Below, one piece after another: positions 1-8,536 of a DNA stretch of 64,000 bases (its first letter is position 1; every line of letters begins with the position of its first letter). Origin of the DNA: Bacillus safensis FO-36b. GTDB taxonomy: Bacteria; Bacillota; Bacilli; Bacillales; Bacillaceae. Under the pieces are notes generated by a model that searched no databases, was not told the DNA's origin, and was given only the letters and a program-made list of their open reading frames with translations. Made by a program: the position numbers and the translations under genes. The stretch spans positions 558,001-622,000 of the forward strand of contig NZ_ASJD01000001.1 in the NCBI RefSeq assembly GCF_000691165.1, given 5' to 3'.

Positions 1-1
1 T

Positions 2-394
2 TCGATTGAAAAGGTCCCTTACTTACAAGAAGTATCGAATCTTCCAAAAGAAATTAAAGGCCTGATGTCATTAAGAGGAGAGGTCATTCCTGTCAGTGAT
101 ACAGGCGTGATGCTTCACGGAAAGCCTCTTGATGTGAACGAGCAGTCAAAGGTGCTGTTATTTGAAGTTAACGATCAAATGATTGGCTGTCTTGTCTCAG
201 ATGCAAAAGATATCATCGATATCGAGCAGAGCGAGATCAAGCCATTTCATATGAACACGAAGGCCTCTGAATATTTCTTCGGCGTTGTGGAGAGAGAAAA
301 CAAAATGATTTTACAAGTGGACCCAAATAAGTTCCTTGGGAAAATTGAGGACCTCGATCAATTGCCAGACCGGTTGAAAGAAGAGTTGGCATAA
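2..394 (+). CDS. CheW-like chemotaxis coupling protein, 3' end only
   Basis: The gene runs in from the left edge: the frame is open from base 2 and ends at TAA 392–394. The visible ~130 residues match the second half of a CheW-like domain, the SH3-like fold that links chemoreceptors to CheA. The visible features are a GLMSLRGEVIPV strand, then VLLFEVNDQMIGCLVSDAKDII, and a closing strand near VVERENKMILQVDP. There is no receiver domain after it, so this is the CheW type or a truncated CheV-like protein. The ATG at 65 is internal. A bidirectional terminator follows. Family call is good; which CheW paralogue it is cannot be told from a fragment. Confidence 0.7.
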   Translation, partial: SIEKVPYLQEVSNLPKEIKGLMSLRGEVIPVSDTGVMLHGKPLDVNEQSKVLLFEVNDQMIGCLVSDAKDIIDIEQSEIKPFHMNTKASEYFFGVVERENKMILQVDPNKFLGKIEDLDQLPDRLKEELA

Positions 395-401
395 TGAAAA
401 G

Positions 402-423
402 CCCCTTATCTAAAGATAAGGGG
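402..423. terminator. bidirectional intrinsic terminator
   Basis: A 9-bp perfect stem (CCCCTTATC / GATAAGGGG) with a TAAA loop has A-rich sequence on the left and T-rich sequence on the right. It serves the converging CheW-like gene and yidC2. Confidence 0.85.
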
Positions 424-430
424 TTTATTT

Positions 431-1249
431 TTATTCAGCAGCTGGTTTGGCTTGTTCGTTAGCCGCAGCTTTCGTTTTTGATTTTTGGTACATGACATTT
501 AAAATAATCGTTTGAATCGTGAGTAGTAGTCCGCTTGTCATCCAGTATAAAGGAAGAGCAGCGGGTGCATTAATTGAAAGAAACAGCATCATGATTGGGA
601 AAATCATGCCCATTACTTTCGCTTGCTTCAGCGCAGCCTCTGTCTGGGTGCCTGATTGCTTCGCATATTTTTGCGTGACATAAAATTGCAAGAAATACAT
701 AGCCCCTGCAAAGACTGCCACCAATAAATCGGTTTGTCCTAAGTTAAACCATAAGAACGTATGAGTTGCGATCTCAGGTGTTGAGCGGATTGCTGAGTAA
801 AAGCCAAGAACAATTGGAATTTGAATCAGCATAGGCAGACAGCCCATTGCCAGCGGGTTCACATTGTTCTCTTTATATACTTTCATCATTTCCATTTGCA
901 GTTCTTTTTGTTTTTCAGGATCTTTCGTTTTCTTCAATTTGCTTTGTATTTGGTCAATCTGAGGTTTCACCAGTGCCATTTTTTCCTGCATGACTCTTTG
1001 CTTCTTAAATTGATTCGCAAAAAGCGGGAAAATCAGCAGGCGGACAATCAAGGTGACGAACATAATGGATAAACCATAATCATCATGGAAAAAGTTCGCA
1101 AGCCAAATGATCAGCTCAGAAAAAGGCTGAACAAAATAATGATGGAAAAACCCATCAGAGCTCGTATTCGTTTGCGCACTCGCTGCAAATGCAGGTGACG
1201 CAATCATCATCAAACATAAAGTCGTAAAAACAGTCAATAAACGTTTCAA
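431..1249 (-). CDS. yidC2: membrane protein insertase YidC2 (YqjG/MisCB)
   Basis: 272-residue YidC/Oxa1/Alb3 family insertase that places proteins into the cytoplasmic membrane; it is the second Bacillus paralogue beside SpoIIIJ. The sequence shows a signal peptide (residues 1–22, ending AFA) without a clear lipobox. A transmembrane segment carries the family's groove arginine (FVTLIVRLLIFPLF). A charged cytoplasmic loop follows (KTKDPEKQKELQMEMMKVYKE), then the signature NPLAMGCLPMLIQIP and further membrane segments. The start is TTG at 1249, with AGGAGG at 1257–1262 seven bases upstream. It is directly downstream of mifM and its ribosome binding site is sequestered by a hairpin, as expected for the MifM-controlled paralogue. 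Confidence 0.95.
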   Translation of the reverse strand: MKRLLTVFTTLCLMMIASPAFAASAQTNTSSDGFFHHYFVQPFSELIIWLANFFHDDYGLSIMFVTLIVRLLIFPLFANQFKKQRVMQEKMALVKPQIDQIQSKLKKTKDPEKQKELQMEMMKVYKENNVNPLAMGCLPMLIQIPIVLGFYSAIRSTPEIATHTFLWFNLGQTDLLVAVFAGAMYFLQFYVTQKYAKQSGTQTEAALKQAKVMGMIFPIMMLFLSINAPAALPLYWMTSGLLLTIQTIILNVMYQKSKTKAAANEQAKPAAE

Positions 1250-1299
1250 TTCGTTTCCTCCTCATGATTAAAAAATTTAATTAGTGAGAGGAAGCGAAT
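1249..1299 (-). promoter_or_regulatory. stem-loop masking the yidC2 ribosome binding site
   Basis: On the minus-strand mRNA, the 3' end of mifM (ATTCGCTTCCTCT, 1299–1287) can pair with the yidC2 Shine–Dalgarno region (1262–1249). That gives about 12 bp with one C·A mismatch, enclosing AGGAGG. In the B. subtilis mifM–yidC2 system a ribosome stalled near the end of mifM opens this hairpin and allows yidC2 translation. The same architecture is visible here. Confidence 0.85.
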
Positions 1300-1558
1300 G
1301 GTCTTCATCATCATTAGATGATCTTTTCATTCGAATGACTTTACTAATCCAAGTTGTAATGCGATCATATATGATAAACAGAAAGTCTGTTCGATTCAAG
1401 CAAGATGCGTCCAACTCTTCCAAACGATGTCCACCAAGGTGTTCGTTCATACGGCAGTCTTTTAGTAAAAACGCAATGCCGATGGCCGTCAGCGCTGGAA
1501 GAATAATCGTAAAGAATTCAACAAGGAAAAAGACTTCATTGAATGTATCAATAATCAT
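1277..1558 (-). CDS. mifM: MifM regulatory nascent (arrest) peptide
   Basis: 93-codon membrane-anchored sensor peptide. MifM monitors membrane insertion: when insertase activity is low its translation arrests near the C-terminus, the downstream hairpin unfolds and yidC2 is made. Residues ~4–32 form a hydrophobic N-terminal segment (FFTIILPALTAIGIAFLL). The C-terminus has the arrest module RITTWISKVIRMKR followed by the acidic NDDED run, closely matching the B. subtilis arrest region. The start at 1558 is chosen because GGATGTGAT precedes it at good spacing and the product then aligns with the ~95-residue MifM. A GTG at 1585 would add nine residues. The stop codon lies 27 bases before the yidC2 start. 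Confidence 0.92.
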   Translation of the reverse strand: MIIDTFNEVFFLVEFFTIILPALTAIGIAFLLKDCRMNEHLGGHRLEELDASCLNRTDFLFIIYDRITTWISKVIRMKRSSNDDEDHSLPLTN

Positions 1559-1738
1559 GATTATCACATCCATTTCATTACTCACAGTGTACTATACACA
1601 TGGTTAAATGTCTAACAGAACCACGTGTTTTCTCTATTAAATAAAATTCCTTATTTTGTATAAAATAGTAAATGTCATCCAAACTTCATATTTCCTATCC
1701 TATAATGAGGGGGATGAAAAGAAATGGAGGTTTTGAAT

Positions 1739-2731
1739 ATGACAAGTATTTACCCAAAGTTTCGAGCAGCTGCGGTACAAGCAGCACCTGTCTACTTAAA
1801 TTTGGAAGCAACCGTTGAGAAATCATGTGAACTGATCGACGAGGCAGCTTCAAATGGTGCAAAGCTTGTGGCATTCCCAGAAGCATTTTTACCTGGTTAT
1901 CCTTGGTTTGCTTTTATTGGTCATCCAGAATACACGAGAAAGTTCTATCATGAATTATATAAAAATGCAGTTGAAATCCCTAGCTTAGCCATTCAAAAAA
2001 TCAGTGAGGCAGCAAAAAGAAATGAAACGTACGTTTGTATATCATGCAGTGAAAAAGATGGCGGATCTCTCTATTTAGCTCAGCTTTGGTTTAATCCGAA
2101 TGGGGATTTAATTGGAAAACACCGGAAAATGAGAGCTTCTGTAGCAGAAAGACTCATTTGGGGGGACGGAAGTGGAAGTATGATGCCGGTGTTTCAAACT
2201 GACATTGGAAACCTTGGCGGATTGATGTGCTGGGAGCATCAAGTTCCACTTGATCTTATGGCGATGAATGCCCAAAATGAGCAGGTACATGTAGCCTCTT
2301 GGCCAGGTTATTTTGACGATGAAATTTCAAGCAGATATTATGCCATCGCGACACAGACATTTGTGCTGATGACTTCATCTATATATACGGAAGAAATGAA
2401 AGAGATGATTTGCTTAACGCAGGAGCAAAGAGATTACTTTGAAACATTTAAGAGCGGGCATACGTGCATTTACGGGCCGGATGGGGAACCGATCAGTGAT
2501 ATGGTTCCAGCTGAAACAGAGGGAATTGCGTACGCTGAAATTGATGTAGAAAGAGTCATTGATTACAAGTTTTATATTGATCCGGCTGGACACTACTCCA
2601 ATCAAAGTTTGAGTATGAATTTTAATCAACAGCCCACTCCGGTTGTGAAACAATTATATCCTCAAAAAAATGAAGTATTCACATATGAGGACATTCAATA
2701 TCAACATGGTATACTTGAAGAAAAAGTGTAA
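1739..2731 (+). CDS. cynD: cyanide dihydratase (nitrilase family)
   Basis: 330-residue nitrilase-superfamily enzyme that hydrolyses cyanide to formate and ammonia; in this family it assembles as large spiral oligomers. The catalytic triad is in place: Glu48 (AFPEAF), Lys130 (KHRKMR) and Cys164 (GLMCWEH). Length and sequence agree with the B. pumilus CynD family throughout as I remember it, including the C-terminal tail ending GILEEKV. The start is ATG 1739, because GGAGG (1726–1730) lies eight bases upstream; an earlier in-frame ATG at 1724 overlaps that site. A TATAAT at 1700–1705 may be the -10 box, but no good -35 is visible. It sits alone between mifM and polY1, followed by an interspersed repeat, and is absent from this position in B. 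subtilis. Confidence 0.95.
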   Translation: MTSIYPKFRAAAVQAAPVYLNLEATVEKSCELIDEAASNGAKLVAFPEAFLPGYPWFAFIGHPEYTRKFYHELYKNAVEIPSLAIQKISEAAKRNETYVCISCSEKDGGSLYLAQLWFNPNGDLIGKHRKMRASVAERLIWGDGSGSMMPVFQTDIGNLGGLMCWEHQVPLDLMAMNAQNEQVHVASWPGYFDDEISSRYYAIATQTFVLMTSSIYTEEMKEMICLTQEQRDYFETFKSGHTCIYGPDGEPISDMVPAETEGIAYAEIDVERVIDYKFYIDPAGHYSNQSLSMNFNQQPTPVVKQLYPQKNEVFTYEDIQYQHGILEEKV

Positions 2732-2745
2732 ATGAACGTGAAACC

Positions 2746-2890
2746 CAGCGCGCAGACAAACCCTCGCATTCGGTGTCAGTCCTGCGCTCCGATGCTCGTC
2801 CTTCCTAGGGCTGCCAAGGTTTTTGATCACGCTGAAAAGAAGACAAAGGGCTAAAATCAAGATCATTTTAACCCTTTGTCAACAATCTGG
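2746..2890 (+). repeat. interspersed intergenic repeat, copy 1
   Basis: About 145 bp nearly identical to 7561–7735. Shared blocks are the opening AGACAAACCCTCGCATTCGG, a middle CTCGTCCTTCCTAGGGCTG, and a closing long hairpin (2842–2880). The hairpin pairs GACAAAGGGCTAAAAT with ATTTTAACCCTTTGTC with one mismatch. Copy 2 carries about 30 bp more in the middle. No coding potential is evident. It follows cynD, so the hairpin may double as that gene's terminator. Family unknown to me. Confidence 0.85.
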
Positions 2891-3028
2891 ACCTTCTCTT
2901 TTTTAGAGAAGGTTTTTTTGAGGAAAGATGAAATAAATCAATGTATAATTGAGCATAAAAGGGATCCATCATGTTTGATATATGAGGAAACAGCTGATCA
3001 AAATACAGGTAGACAAGAAAATGGGGTT

Positions 3029-4273
3029 ATGCCAATGTCAAATATTATTTTTCATATAGACATGAATGCTTTTTATGCCAATGTAGAAATGGCGTATGAT
3101 CCTTCTTTGCGGGGGAAACCTTTAGCCATCAGCGGAAATGCAAAAGAGCGTAAAGGGATTGTTGTGACGTGCAGCTACGAGGCAAGAGCACTAGGTGTGA
3201 AGCCCCCGATGCCCTTATGGGAGGCGAAGCGGCTATGTCCGGGACTCATTGTCCGCACACCGAACTTTGACCGATACCGCAGCTCCTCACAAGAGATGTT
3301 TACAATACTAAGAGAATACAGTGATTTAGTCGAACCTGTATCGATTGATGAGGGCTATATTGATTTAACGCATACACCATATGCCGAGCATGCGGTAAAA
3401 ACGGCTCATGATATTCAAACAAGGCTTGTAGAGGAGCTGATGCTACCTTCAAGTATCGGCATTGCACCGAATAAATTTTTAGCGAAAATGGCGTCTAATT
3501 GGAAAAAGCCAATGGGCATCACCATATTGCGTAAACGAGATGTTCCGAACATGCTCTGGCCGCTCCCTGCTGGTGACATGCACGGGGTTGGACAAAAAAC
3601 GGCAGATAAATTAAAGAAAATCGGAATTCATACTATTGAAGACTTAGCGAAAGCGAATGAGTATACGCTAAAAGAATTGCTTGGCATTAATGGACCGAGA
3701 TTAAAGCAAAAGGCGAATGGTGAACATGACGGCATCGTGGATCCAGAAAGAATATACGAATTTAAATCCGTCGGCAATTCATCCACTCTGCCTCATGATT
3801 CGGATGATTCAGATGAACTTGTCACGTTAATTGATAAGCTGTCACAATCTGTGAGTGCAAGGTTAAGGAGAAAAGAAGTGATGGCGAATCGGCTGCTCAT
3901 CATGATTCGGTATGCAAGCTGGAAAAATATCACGCGAAGTGTCATGCTCACGAATCCAACGGATCGAAAGGAAGATATATTTGAAGCGGCAAAGCAGTTA
4001 TTCCTTAAACATTGGAATGACCAGCCAGTGAGGCTCTTAGGTGTGACGGGGACAGACCTTGTCGAACGAAAAGCAGCTGTTAAACAGCTTGATTTATTTT
4101 CATATACAGAAGATGCAAAAGAAGAGCCCCTCCAAACCATTTTAGATGGACTGAAAGAAAAATATGGAAAGTCATTGGTGCAAAGAGGGATCACCATTAA
4201 GGAAAAAGAGAGCAAAACAAGCGGGACAAGTTTTAATAAAGATTTTTTTCAGGACGAAAGAGGAAATGACTAG
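3029..4273 (+). CDS. polY1: DNA polymerase IV, Y family (PolY1/YqjH)
   Basis: 414-residue DinB-type translesion polymerase. The palm motifs with the metal-binding acidic residues are visible: FHIDMNAFYANVE at the N-terminus and PVSIDEGYID near residue 105. They are followed by the thumb (GVGQKTADKLKKIGI) and the little-finger domain. The C-terminus QLDLFSY is a typical beta-clamp-binding motif. Length equals that of B. subtilis YqjH if translation starts at ATG 3029. The frame stays open upstream to 2876, but that part overlaps the repeat and lacks family similarity. The ribosome binding site is weak (GGGG), and an ATG at 3035 is also possible. No LexA box is seen, unlike polY2. Confidence 0.92.
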   Translation: MPMSNIIFHIDMNAFYANVEMAYDPSLRGKPLAISGNAKERKGIVVTCSYEARALGVKPPMPLWEAKRLCPGLIVRTPNFDRYRSSSQEMFTILREYSDLVEPVSIDEGYIDLTHTPYAEHAVKTAHDIQTRLVEELMLPSSIGIAPNKFLAKMASNWKKPMGITILRKRDVPNMLWPLPAGDMHGVGQKTADKLKKIGIHTIEDLAKANEYTLKELLGINGPRLKQKANGEHDGIVDPERIYEFKSVGNSSTLPHDSDDSDELVTLIDKLSQSVSARLRRKEVMANRLLIMIRYASWKNITRSVMLTNPTDRKEDIFEAAKQLFLKHWNDQPVRLLGVTGTDLVERKAAVKQLDLFSYTEDAKEEPLQTILDGLKEKYGKSLVQRGITIKEKESKTSGTSFNKDFFQDERGND

Positions 4274-4371
4274 CCTGAAAACTTGATAAAAGAGGTGATG
4301 TTGTGGTAATTTCAAAGGGTACATCATTTCAGCAGTAATCAATATAGTGTGTTAGAAGGGACGTCAGAATT

Positions 4372-5781
4372 ATGTCAAAACAACAAATCGGTGTGGTTGG
4401 ACTAGCCGTTATGGGGAAAAACCTTGCCCTCAATATTGAAAGCCGCGGTTTCTCCGTATCCGTTTATAACAGATCTAGCAGCAAAACAGAAGAGTTTCTT
4501 CAAGAAGCAGAAGGAAAAAACGTTGTTGGCACATACAGCATCGAAGAATTTGTTCAGTCGCTTGAAACACCGCGTAAAATTCTTTTAATGGTAAAAGCTG
4601 GTGCAGCAACAGATGCAACCATTCAATCATTACTTCCTCACCTAGAGAAAGGTGACATTTTAATTGATGGTGGAAATACATATTACAAGGATACACAAAG
4701 ACGTAACCAAGAGCTTGCAGAGAGTGGTATTCACTTCATTGGTACAGGTGTTTCCGGCGGTGAAGAAGGCGCGCTAAAAGGCCCTTCCATCATGCCAGGC
4801 GGTCAAAAAGAAGCGCATGAGCTAGTGAAACCAATCTTAGAAGCGATCTCTGCGAAAGTAGATGGCGAGCCTTGTACAACGTATATCGGCCCAGATGGAG
4901 CAGGACATTATGTCAAAATGGTTCATAACGGTATCGAGTACGGAGATATGCAATTGATCTCTGAATCATACTTTATCTTGAAGCATGTTGCTGGTTTGTC
5001 AGCAGCGGAGCTTCATGAAGTATTCTCAGAGTGGAATAAAGGCGAGCTTGACAGCTATTTAATCGAAATTACAGCTGACATTTTCACAAAAGTGGATGAA
5101 GAAACAAACCAGCCGCTTGTGGATGTGATCTTAGATAAAGCTGGTCAAAAAGGAACTGGAAAATGGACAAGCAAAAGCTCACTTGATCTAGGTGTCCCGC
5201 TTCCAATCATTACTGAGTCTGTTTTTGCGCGCTACATTTCTGCAATGAAAGATGAGCGTGTGGAAGCAAGTCAATTGATCGAAGGTCCTGAGCCAGCGCA
5301 ATCAGCTGAGAATAAACAAGAGCTGATCGAAGCGGTTAGAAAAGCCCTATTCATGAGTAAAATCTGCTCTTACGCACAAGGCTTTGCGCAAATGAAAGCA
5401 GCGTCTGATGAATATAACTGGGATTTAAAATACGGTGAAATTGCGATGATCTTCCGCGGCGGATGTATCATTCGTGCAGCCTTCTTACAACAAATTAAAG
5501 AAGCATATGACCGTAATCCTGAACTGAAAAACCTATTGCTTGATCCATACTTTAAGGATATTGCTCAAAACTATCAATCATCACTTCGTAAAGTCATTTC
5601 ACTTGCAGTGGAACAAGGAGTTCCTGTTCCTTCATTCTCAAGTGCACTTGCTTACTTTGATAGCTATCGCACAGCTGTCCTTCCAGCGAATTTAATTCAA
5701 GCACAGCGTGACTATTTCGGTGCACATACGTATGAGCGCACAGATAAAGAAGGCGTATTCCATACTGAATGGATGAAATAA
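4372..5781 (+). CDS. gndA: 6-phosphogluconate dehydrogenase, decarboxylating (GndA/YqjI)
   Basis: 469 residues, the usual length. It converts 6-phosphogluconate to ribulose-5-phosphate and CO2 with NADP+ in the oxidative pentose phosphate pathway. Visible are the N-terminal dinucleotide fold ([15 protein letters not shown]), the substrate segment [19 protein letters not shown], the catalytic Lys/His region [17 protein letters not shown] and the C-terminal [10 protein letters not shown]. It ends with a strong terminator. zwf, the first enzyme of the same pathway, lies 6.5 kb downstream on the other strand, with glcU–gdh between. Confidence 0.97.
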   Translation: MSKQQIGVVGLAVMGKNLALNIESRGFSVSVYNRSSSKTEEFLQEAEGKNVVGTYSIEEFVQSLETPRKILLMVKAGAATDATIQSLLPHLEKGDILIDGGNTYYKDTQRRNQELAESGIHFIGTGVSGGEEGALKGPSIMPGGQKEAHELVKPILEAISAKVDGEPCTTYIGPDGAGHYVKMVHNGIEYGDMQLISESYFILKHVAGLSAAELHEVFSEWNKGELDSYLIEITADIFTKVDEETNQPLVDVILDKAGQKGTGKWTSKSSLDLGVPLPIITESVFARYISAMKDERVEASQLIEGPEPAQSAENKQELIEAVRKALFMSKICSYAQGFAQMKAASDEYNWDLKYGEIAMIFRGGCIIRAAFLQQIKEAYDRNPELKNLLLDPYFKDIAQNYQSSLRKVISLAVEQGVPVPSFSSALAYFDSYRTAVLPANLIQAQRDYFGAHTYERTDKEGVFHTEWMK

Positions 5782-5796
5782 ATAGAGAACGACTGA

Positions 5797-5826
5797 AAAA
5801 CCTTACCTTTGGTAAGGTTTTTTTGT
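5797..5826 (+). terminator. intrinsic terminator after gndA
   Basis: AACCTTACC / GGTAAGGTT stem with a TTT loop and a run of seven T. Confidence 0.88.
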
Positions 5827-5897
5827 TTGCATCTTTTCGGCTAAAAATGTGAAAAAGAGGGATGCTATGTAAAAAAGACAAGAAAGTAGGGATAGAA

Positions 5898-6746
5898 GTG
5901 GGCATTTTATATGCACTTCTCCCAGCGATATTTTGGGGAAGTATTGTTCTCATCAGTGTCAAACTAGGCGGGAATGCGTATCAGCAAACCCTCGGCATTA
6001 CGCTCGGCGCATTTTTATTTTCGATTGCAGCGTTTTTCATCAAAATGCCAGAGCTGACACCGCTTATTTTTGCGGTTTCCGTCATTTCAGGCATCTTCTG
6101 GAGTATTGGACAAATGAATCAGCTTTCAAGTGTTGCTTTTCTCGGTGTATCTAAAGCGGTTCCTTTATCAACGGGCATGCAGCTTGTGAGCACAACGCTA
6201 TTTGGTGTCATGGTCTTCAAAGAATGGCAGACGATGACGGTCATACTCATTGGTTCTTGCGCCATTTTACTGATCATTGCAGGTGTTGTGATGACATCGC
6301 TCGGTCAAAAAAAGAATGGCGGCGGGGATGGCAGAGGCAATTTTAAAAAAGGGATCATTATTCTGCTCATCTCAACCGTTGGCTACGTCGGATATGTCGT
6401 TATTTTAAGATGGTTTGATATTGATGGCTGGTCTGCACTTGTCCCGCAATCCGTCGGCATGCTGCTTTCATCCTTAGCGATTAGTTTAAAGCAGGACCCA
6501 TTTAGTAAATATACGTTTAGAAATATCATTGCCGGTCTTGTTTGGTCAACAGGAAATCTTGGTCTGCTTTTGGCCATTCCATTAATCGGCGTAGCCGTAA
6601 GCTTTTCGATGTCACAAACAGGGATTGTTATCTCAACACTAGGCGGCATTTACTTATTAAAAGAGAAAGCATCTAGAACAAGCTTTGTCATTGCAGGCTG
6701 CTTGATGATTATTGCAGGCGGTGTACTGCTAGGCTTTACAAAATAG
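5898..6746 (+). CDS. glcU: glucose uptake permease GlcU (GRP family)
   Basis: About 282-residue, ten-helix membrane protein of the glucose/ribose porter family; it moves glucose by proton symport, independent of the PTS. Recognisable segments are ALLPAIFWGSIVLISVKLGG, GVSKAVPLSTGMQLVSTTLFG and STLGGIYLLKEK. The frame is open from 5862, but the GTG at 5898 begins directly at the first membrane segment and has GTAGGGA upstream, so it is preferred. gdh starts 12 bases after its stop, forming the glcU–gdh pair. In B. subtilis that pair is expressed in the forespore, but no clear sigma-G box is visible here. Confidence 0.9.
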   Translation: MGILYALLPAIFWGSIVLISVKLGGNAYQQTLGITLGAFLFSIAAFFIKMPELTPLIFAVSVISGIFWSIGQMNQLSSVAFLGVSKAVPLSTGMQLVSTTLFGVMVFKEWQTMTVILIGSCAILLIIAGVVMTSLGQKKNGGGDGRGNFKKGIIILLISTVGYVGYVVILRWFDIDGWSALVPQSVGMLLSSLAISLKQDPFSKYTFRNIIAGLVWSTGNLGLLLAIPLIGVAVSFSMSQTGIVISTLGGIYLLKEKASRTSFVIAGCLMIIAGGVLLGFTK

Positions 6747-7544
<798 letters not shown>

Positions 7545-7560
7545 GACAATGAAGACAAAT

Positions 7561-7735
7561 CAGCGTGTAGACAAACCCTCGCATTCGGTGTCAGGTCTGC
7601 GCTCCGGTGCTCACGAATGTCAAATTCGCTCCGCTCCTGTGCTCGTCCTTCCTAGGGCTGCAAAGGTTTTCTATCAGGCTGAAAAGAAGACAAAGGGCTA
7701 AAATCAAGCATTTTAGCCCTTTGTCAACAATCTGA
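7561..7735 (+). repeat. interspersed intergenic repeat, copy 2
   Basis: About 175 bp, same orientation and end structure as 2746–2890. It has roughly 30 bp extra around 7610–7645, containing AATTCGCTCCGCTCCTG. The terminal hairpin (7689–7725) is perfect: 16 bp around a CAAGC loop, GACAAAGGGCTAAAAT / ATTTTAGCCCTTTGTC. There is no ORF. Conservation of both arms of the hairpin suggests a structured RNA or a mobile hairpin element. Confidence 0.85.
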
Positions 7736-7784
7736 ACGAGCGTACAATACGCTCTTTTTTTATATTAAATACAGACAAATGAAA

Positions 7785-7804
7785 TTAAATGTCTAGACAT
7801 TTAA
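7785..7804. promoter_or_regulatory. 20-bp perfect palindrome, likely GntR/HutC-type operator
   Basis: TTAAATGTCTAGACATTTAA is a perfect palindrome. Its core GTCTAGAC resembles operators of HutC-subfamily GntR regulators, and one such regulator is encoded as the last gene of this operon (11463). It overlaps the -35 region of the promoter just downstream. Confidence 0.7.
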
Positions 7805-7821
7805 AAATAAAAATATATAAT
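7794..7821 (+). promoter_or_regulatory. sigma-A promoter of the PTS operon
   Basis: TAGACA (7794–7799), 16 bp spacer, TATAAT (7816–7821). The -35 box lies inside the palindromic operator. Confidence 0.65.
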
Positions 7822-7826
7822 ATTAA

Positions 7827-7842
7827 TTGGAAGCGCTTTTAT
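7827..7842 (+). promoter_or_regulatory. cre (CcpA) site
   Basis: TTGGAAGCGCTTTTAT fits the catabolite-responsive element pattern WTGNAANCGNWWNCW, with weaker last positions. It lies just after the -10 box, where CcpA would block elongation or initiation. Confidence 0.6.
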
Positions 7843-7863
7843 TACAACAATGGGGTGAGAGAA

Positions 7864-8175
7864 ATGAAACGTATTTTATTAGCATGCAGTTCGGGAATGT
7901 CTACGAGTTTACTAGTGACAAAGATGAAAGCACATGCCGATTCAATTGGGGACGAAGCAGAAATTTGGGCAGTTGGTCAAGATCAAGCAAAAAAAGAAAT
8001 GGCGAATGCAGATGTTGTGTTAATCGGACCGCAAATGAGCTTTTTAAAAGGAGACCTCCAAAAAGAAGCAACAAAATACGGGATTGAGGTAGAGGTCATT
8101 GATATGCAGGCATACGGGCTTGCCGATGGACAAAAAGCGTATGAACAGGCACTTACATTGATGGGGGAATCTTAA
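7864..8175 (+). CDS. gmuB: PTS oligo-beta-glycoside IIB component (GmuB-like)
   Basis: 103-residue lactose/cellobiose-family EIIB that receives phosphate from EIIA and passes it to the incoming sugar. The phospho-acceptor is Cys8 in LLACSSGMSTSLL. It is the first gene of a five-gene set, IIB–IIA–IIC–glycosidase–GntR regulator, in the same order as B. subtilis gmuBACDR (oligo-mannan/cellobiose uptake). The start at 7864 has GGGGTGAGA upstream; longer readings from 7789 would run into the promoter. The EIIB call is firm; the gmu name rests on gene order. Confidence 0.85.
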   Translation: MKRILLACSSGMSTSLLVTKMKAHADSIGDEAEIWAVGQDQAKKEMANADVVLIGPQMSFLKGDLQKEATKYGIEVEVIDMQAYGLADGQKAYEQALTLMGES

Positions 8176-8178
8176 AGG

Positions 8179-8511
8179 ATGGAAAAGAAAACACTCGAAG
8201 GGCTCACGGAGGAACAAGTGAGCTTTCAATTGATCTTACACAGCGGGAATGCACGCAGCAAATTGCTTCAGGCTCTAAAACAATATCGAGAAGGTCTAGA
8301 AGAAGAAGCTTTTGATCTTATGAAAGAAGCGGAAGAAGATTTACGGCTTGCACATGACATCCATTTTCAACTCGTGCAGAAAGAGGCAGGCGGAGAAAGG
8401 GCATCCTTTTCCTTACTGCTCATGCACGCTGAAGATCACTTAATGTCGACCATTACCATCAAGGAGCTTGTGGGAGAGCTCCTGCCGATATTCCAATCGC
8501 TTAAACAATAA
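8179..8511 (+). CDS. gmuA: PTS oligo-beta-glycoside IIA component (GmuA-like)
   Basis: 110-residue helical EIIA of the lactose/cellobiose family. The phosphorylated histidine is His83 in LLMHAEDHLM, with the trimer-forming Asp86 next to it. The start is three bases after the gmuB stop, with AAAGG upstream, so the two are translationally linked. It accepts phosphate from HPr. Confidence 0.88.
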   Translation: MEKKTLEGLTEEQVSFQLILHSGNARSKLLQALKQYREGLEEEAFDLMKEAEEDLRLAHDIHFQLVQKEAGGERASFSLLLMHAEDHLMSTITIKELVGELLPIFQSLKQ

Positions 8512-8536
8512 AGGGTGTAAACAAGGGGGGAAACCA

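Noticed and set aside
1724-1738. Upstream ATG as the cynD start
   Set aside because: It overlaps the only good ribosome binding site; the ATG at 1739 gives the 330-residue family length and correct catalytic numbering.
2876-3028. 50-codon N-terminal extension of polY1
   Set aside because: It overlaps the interspersed repeat and has no Y-family similarity; starting at 3029 gives the usual 414 residues.
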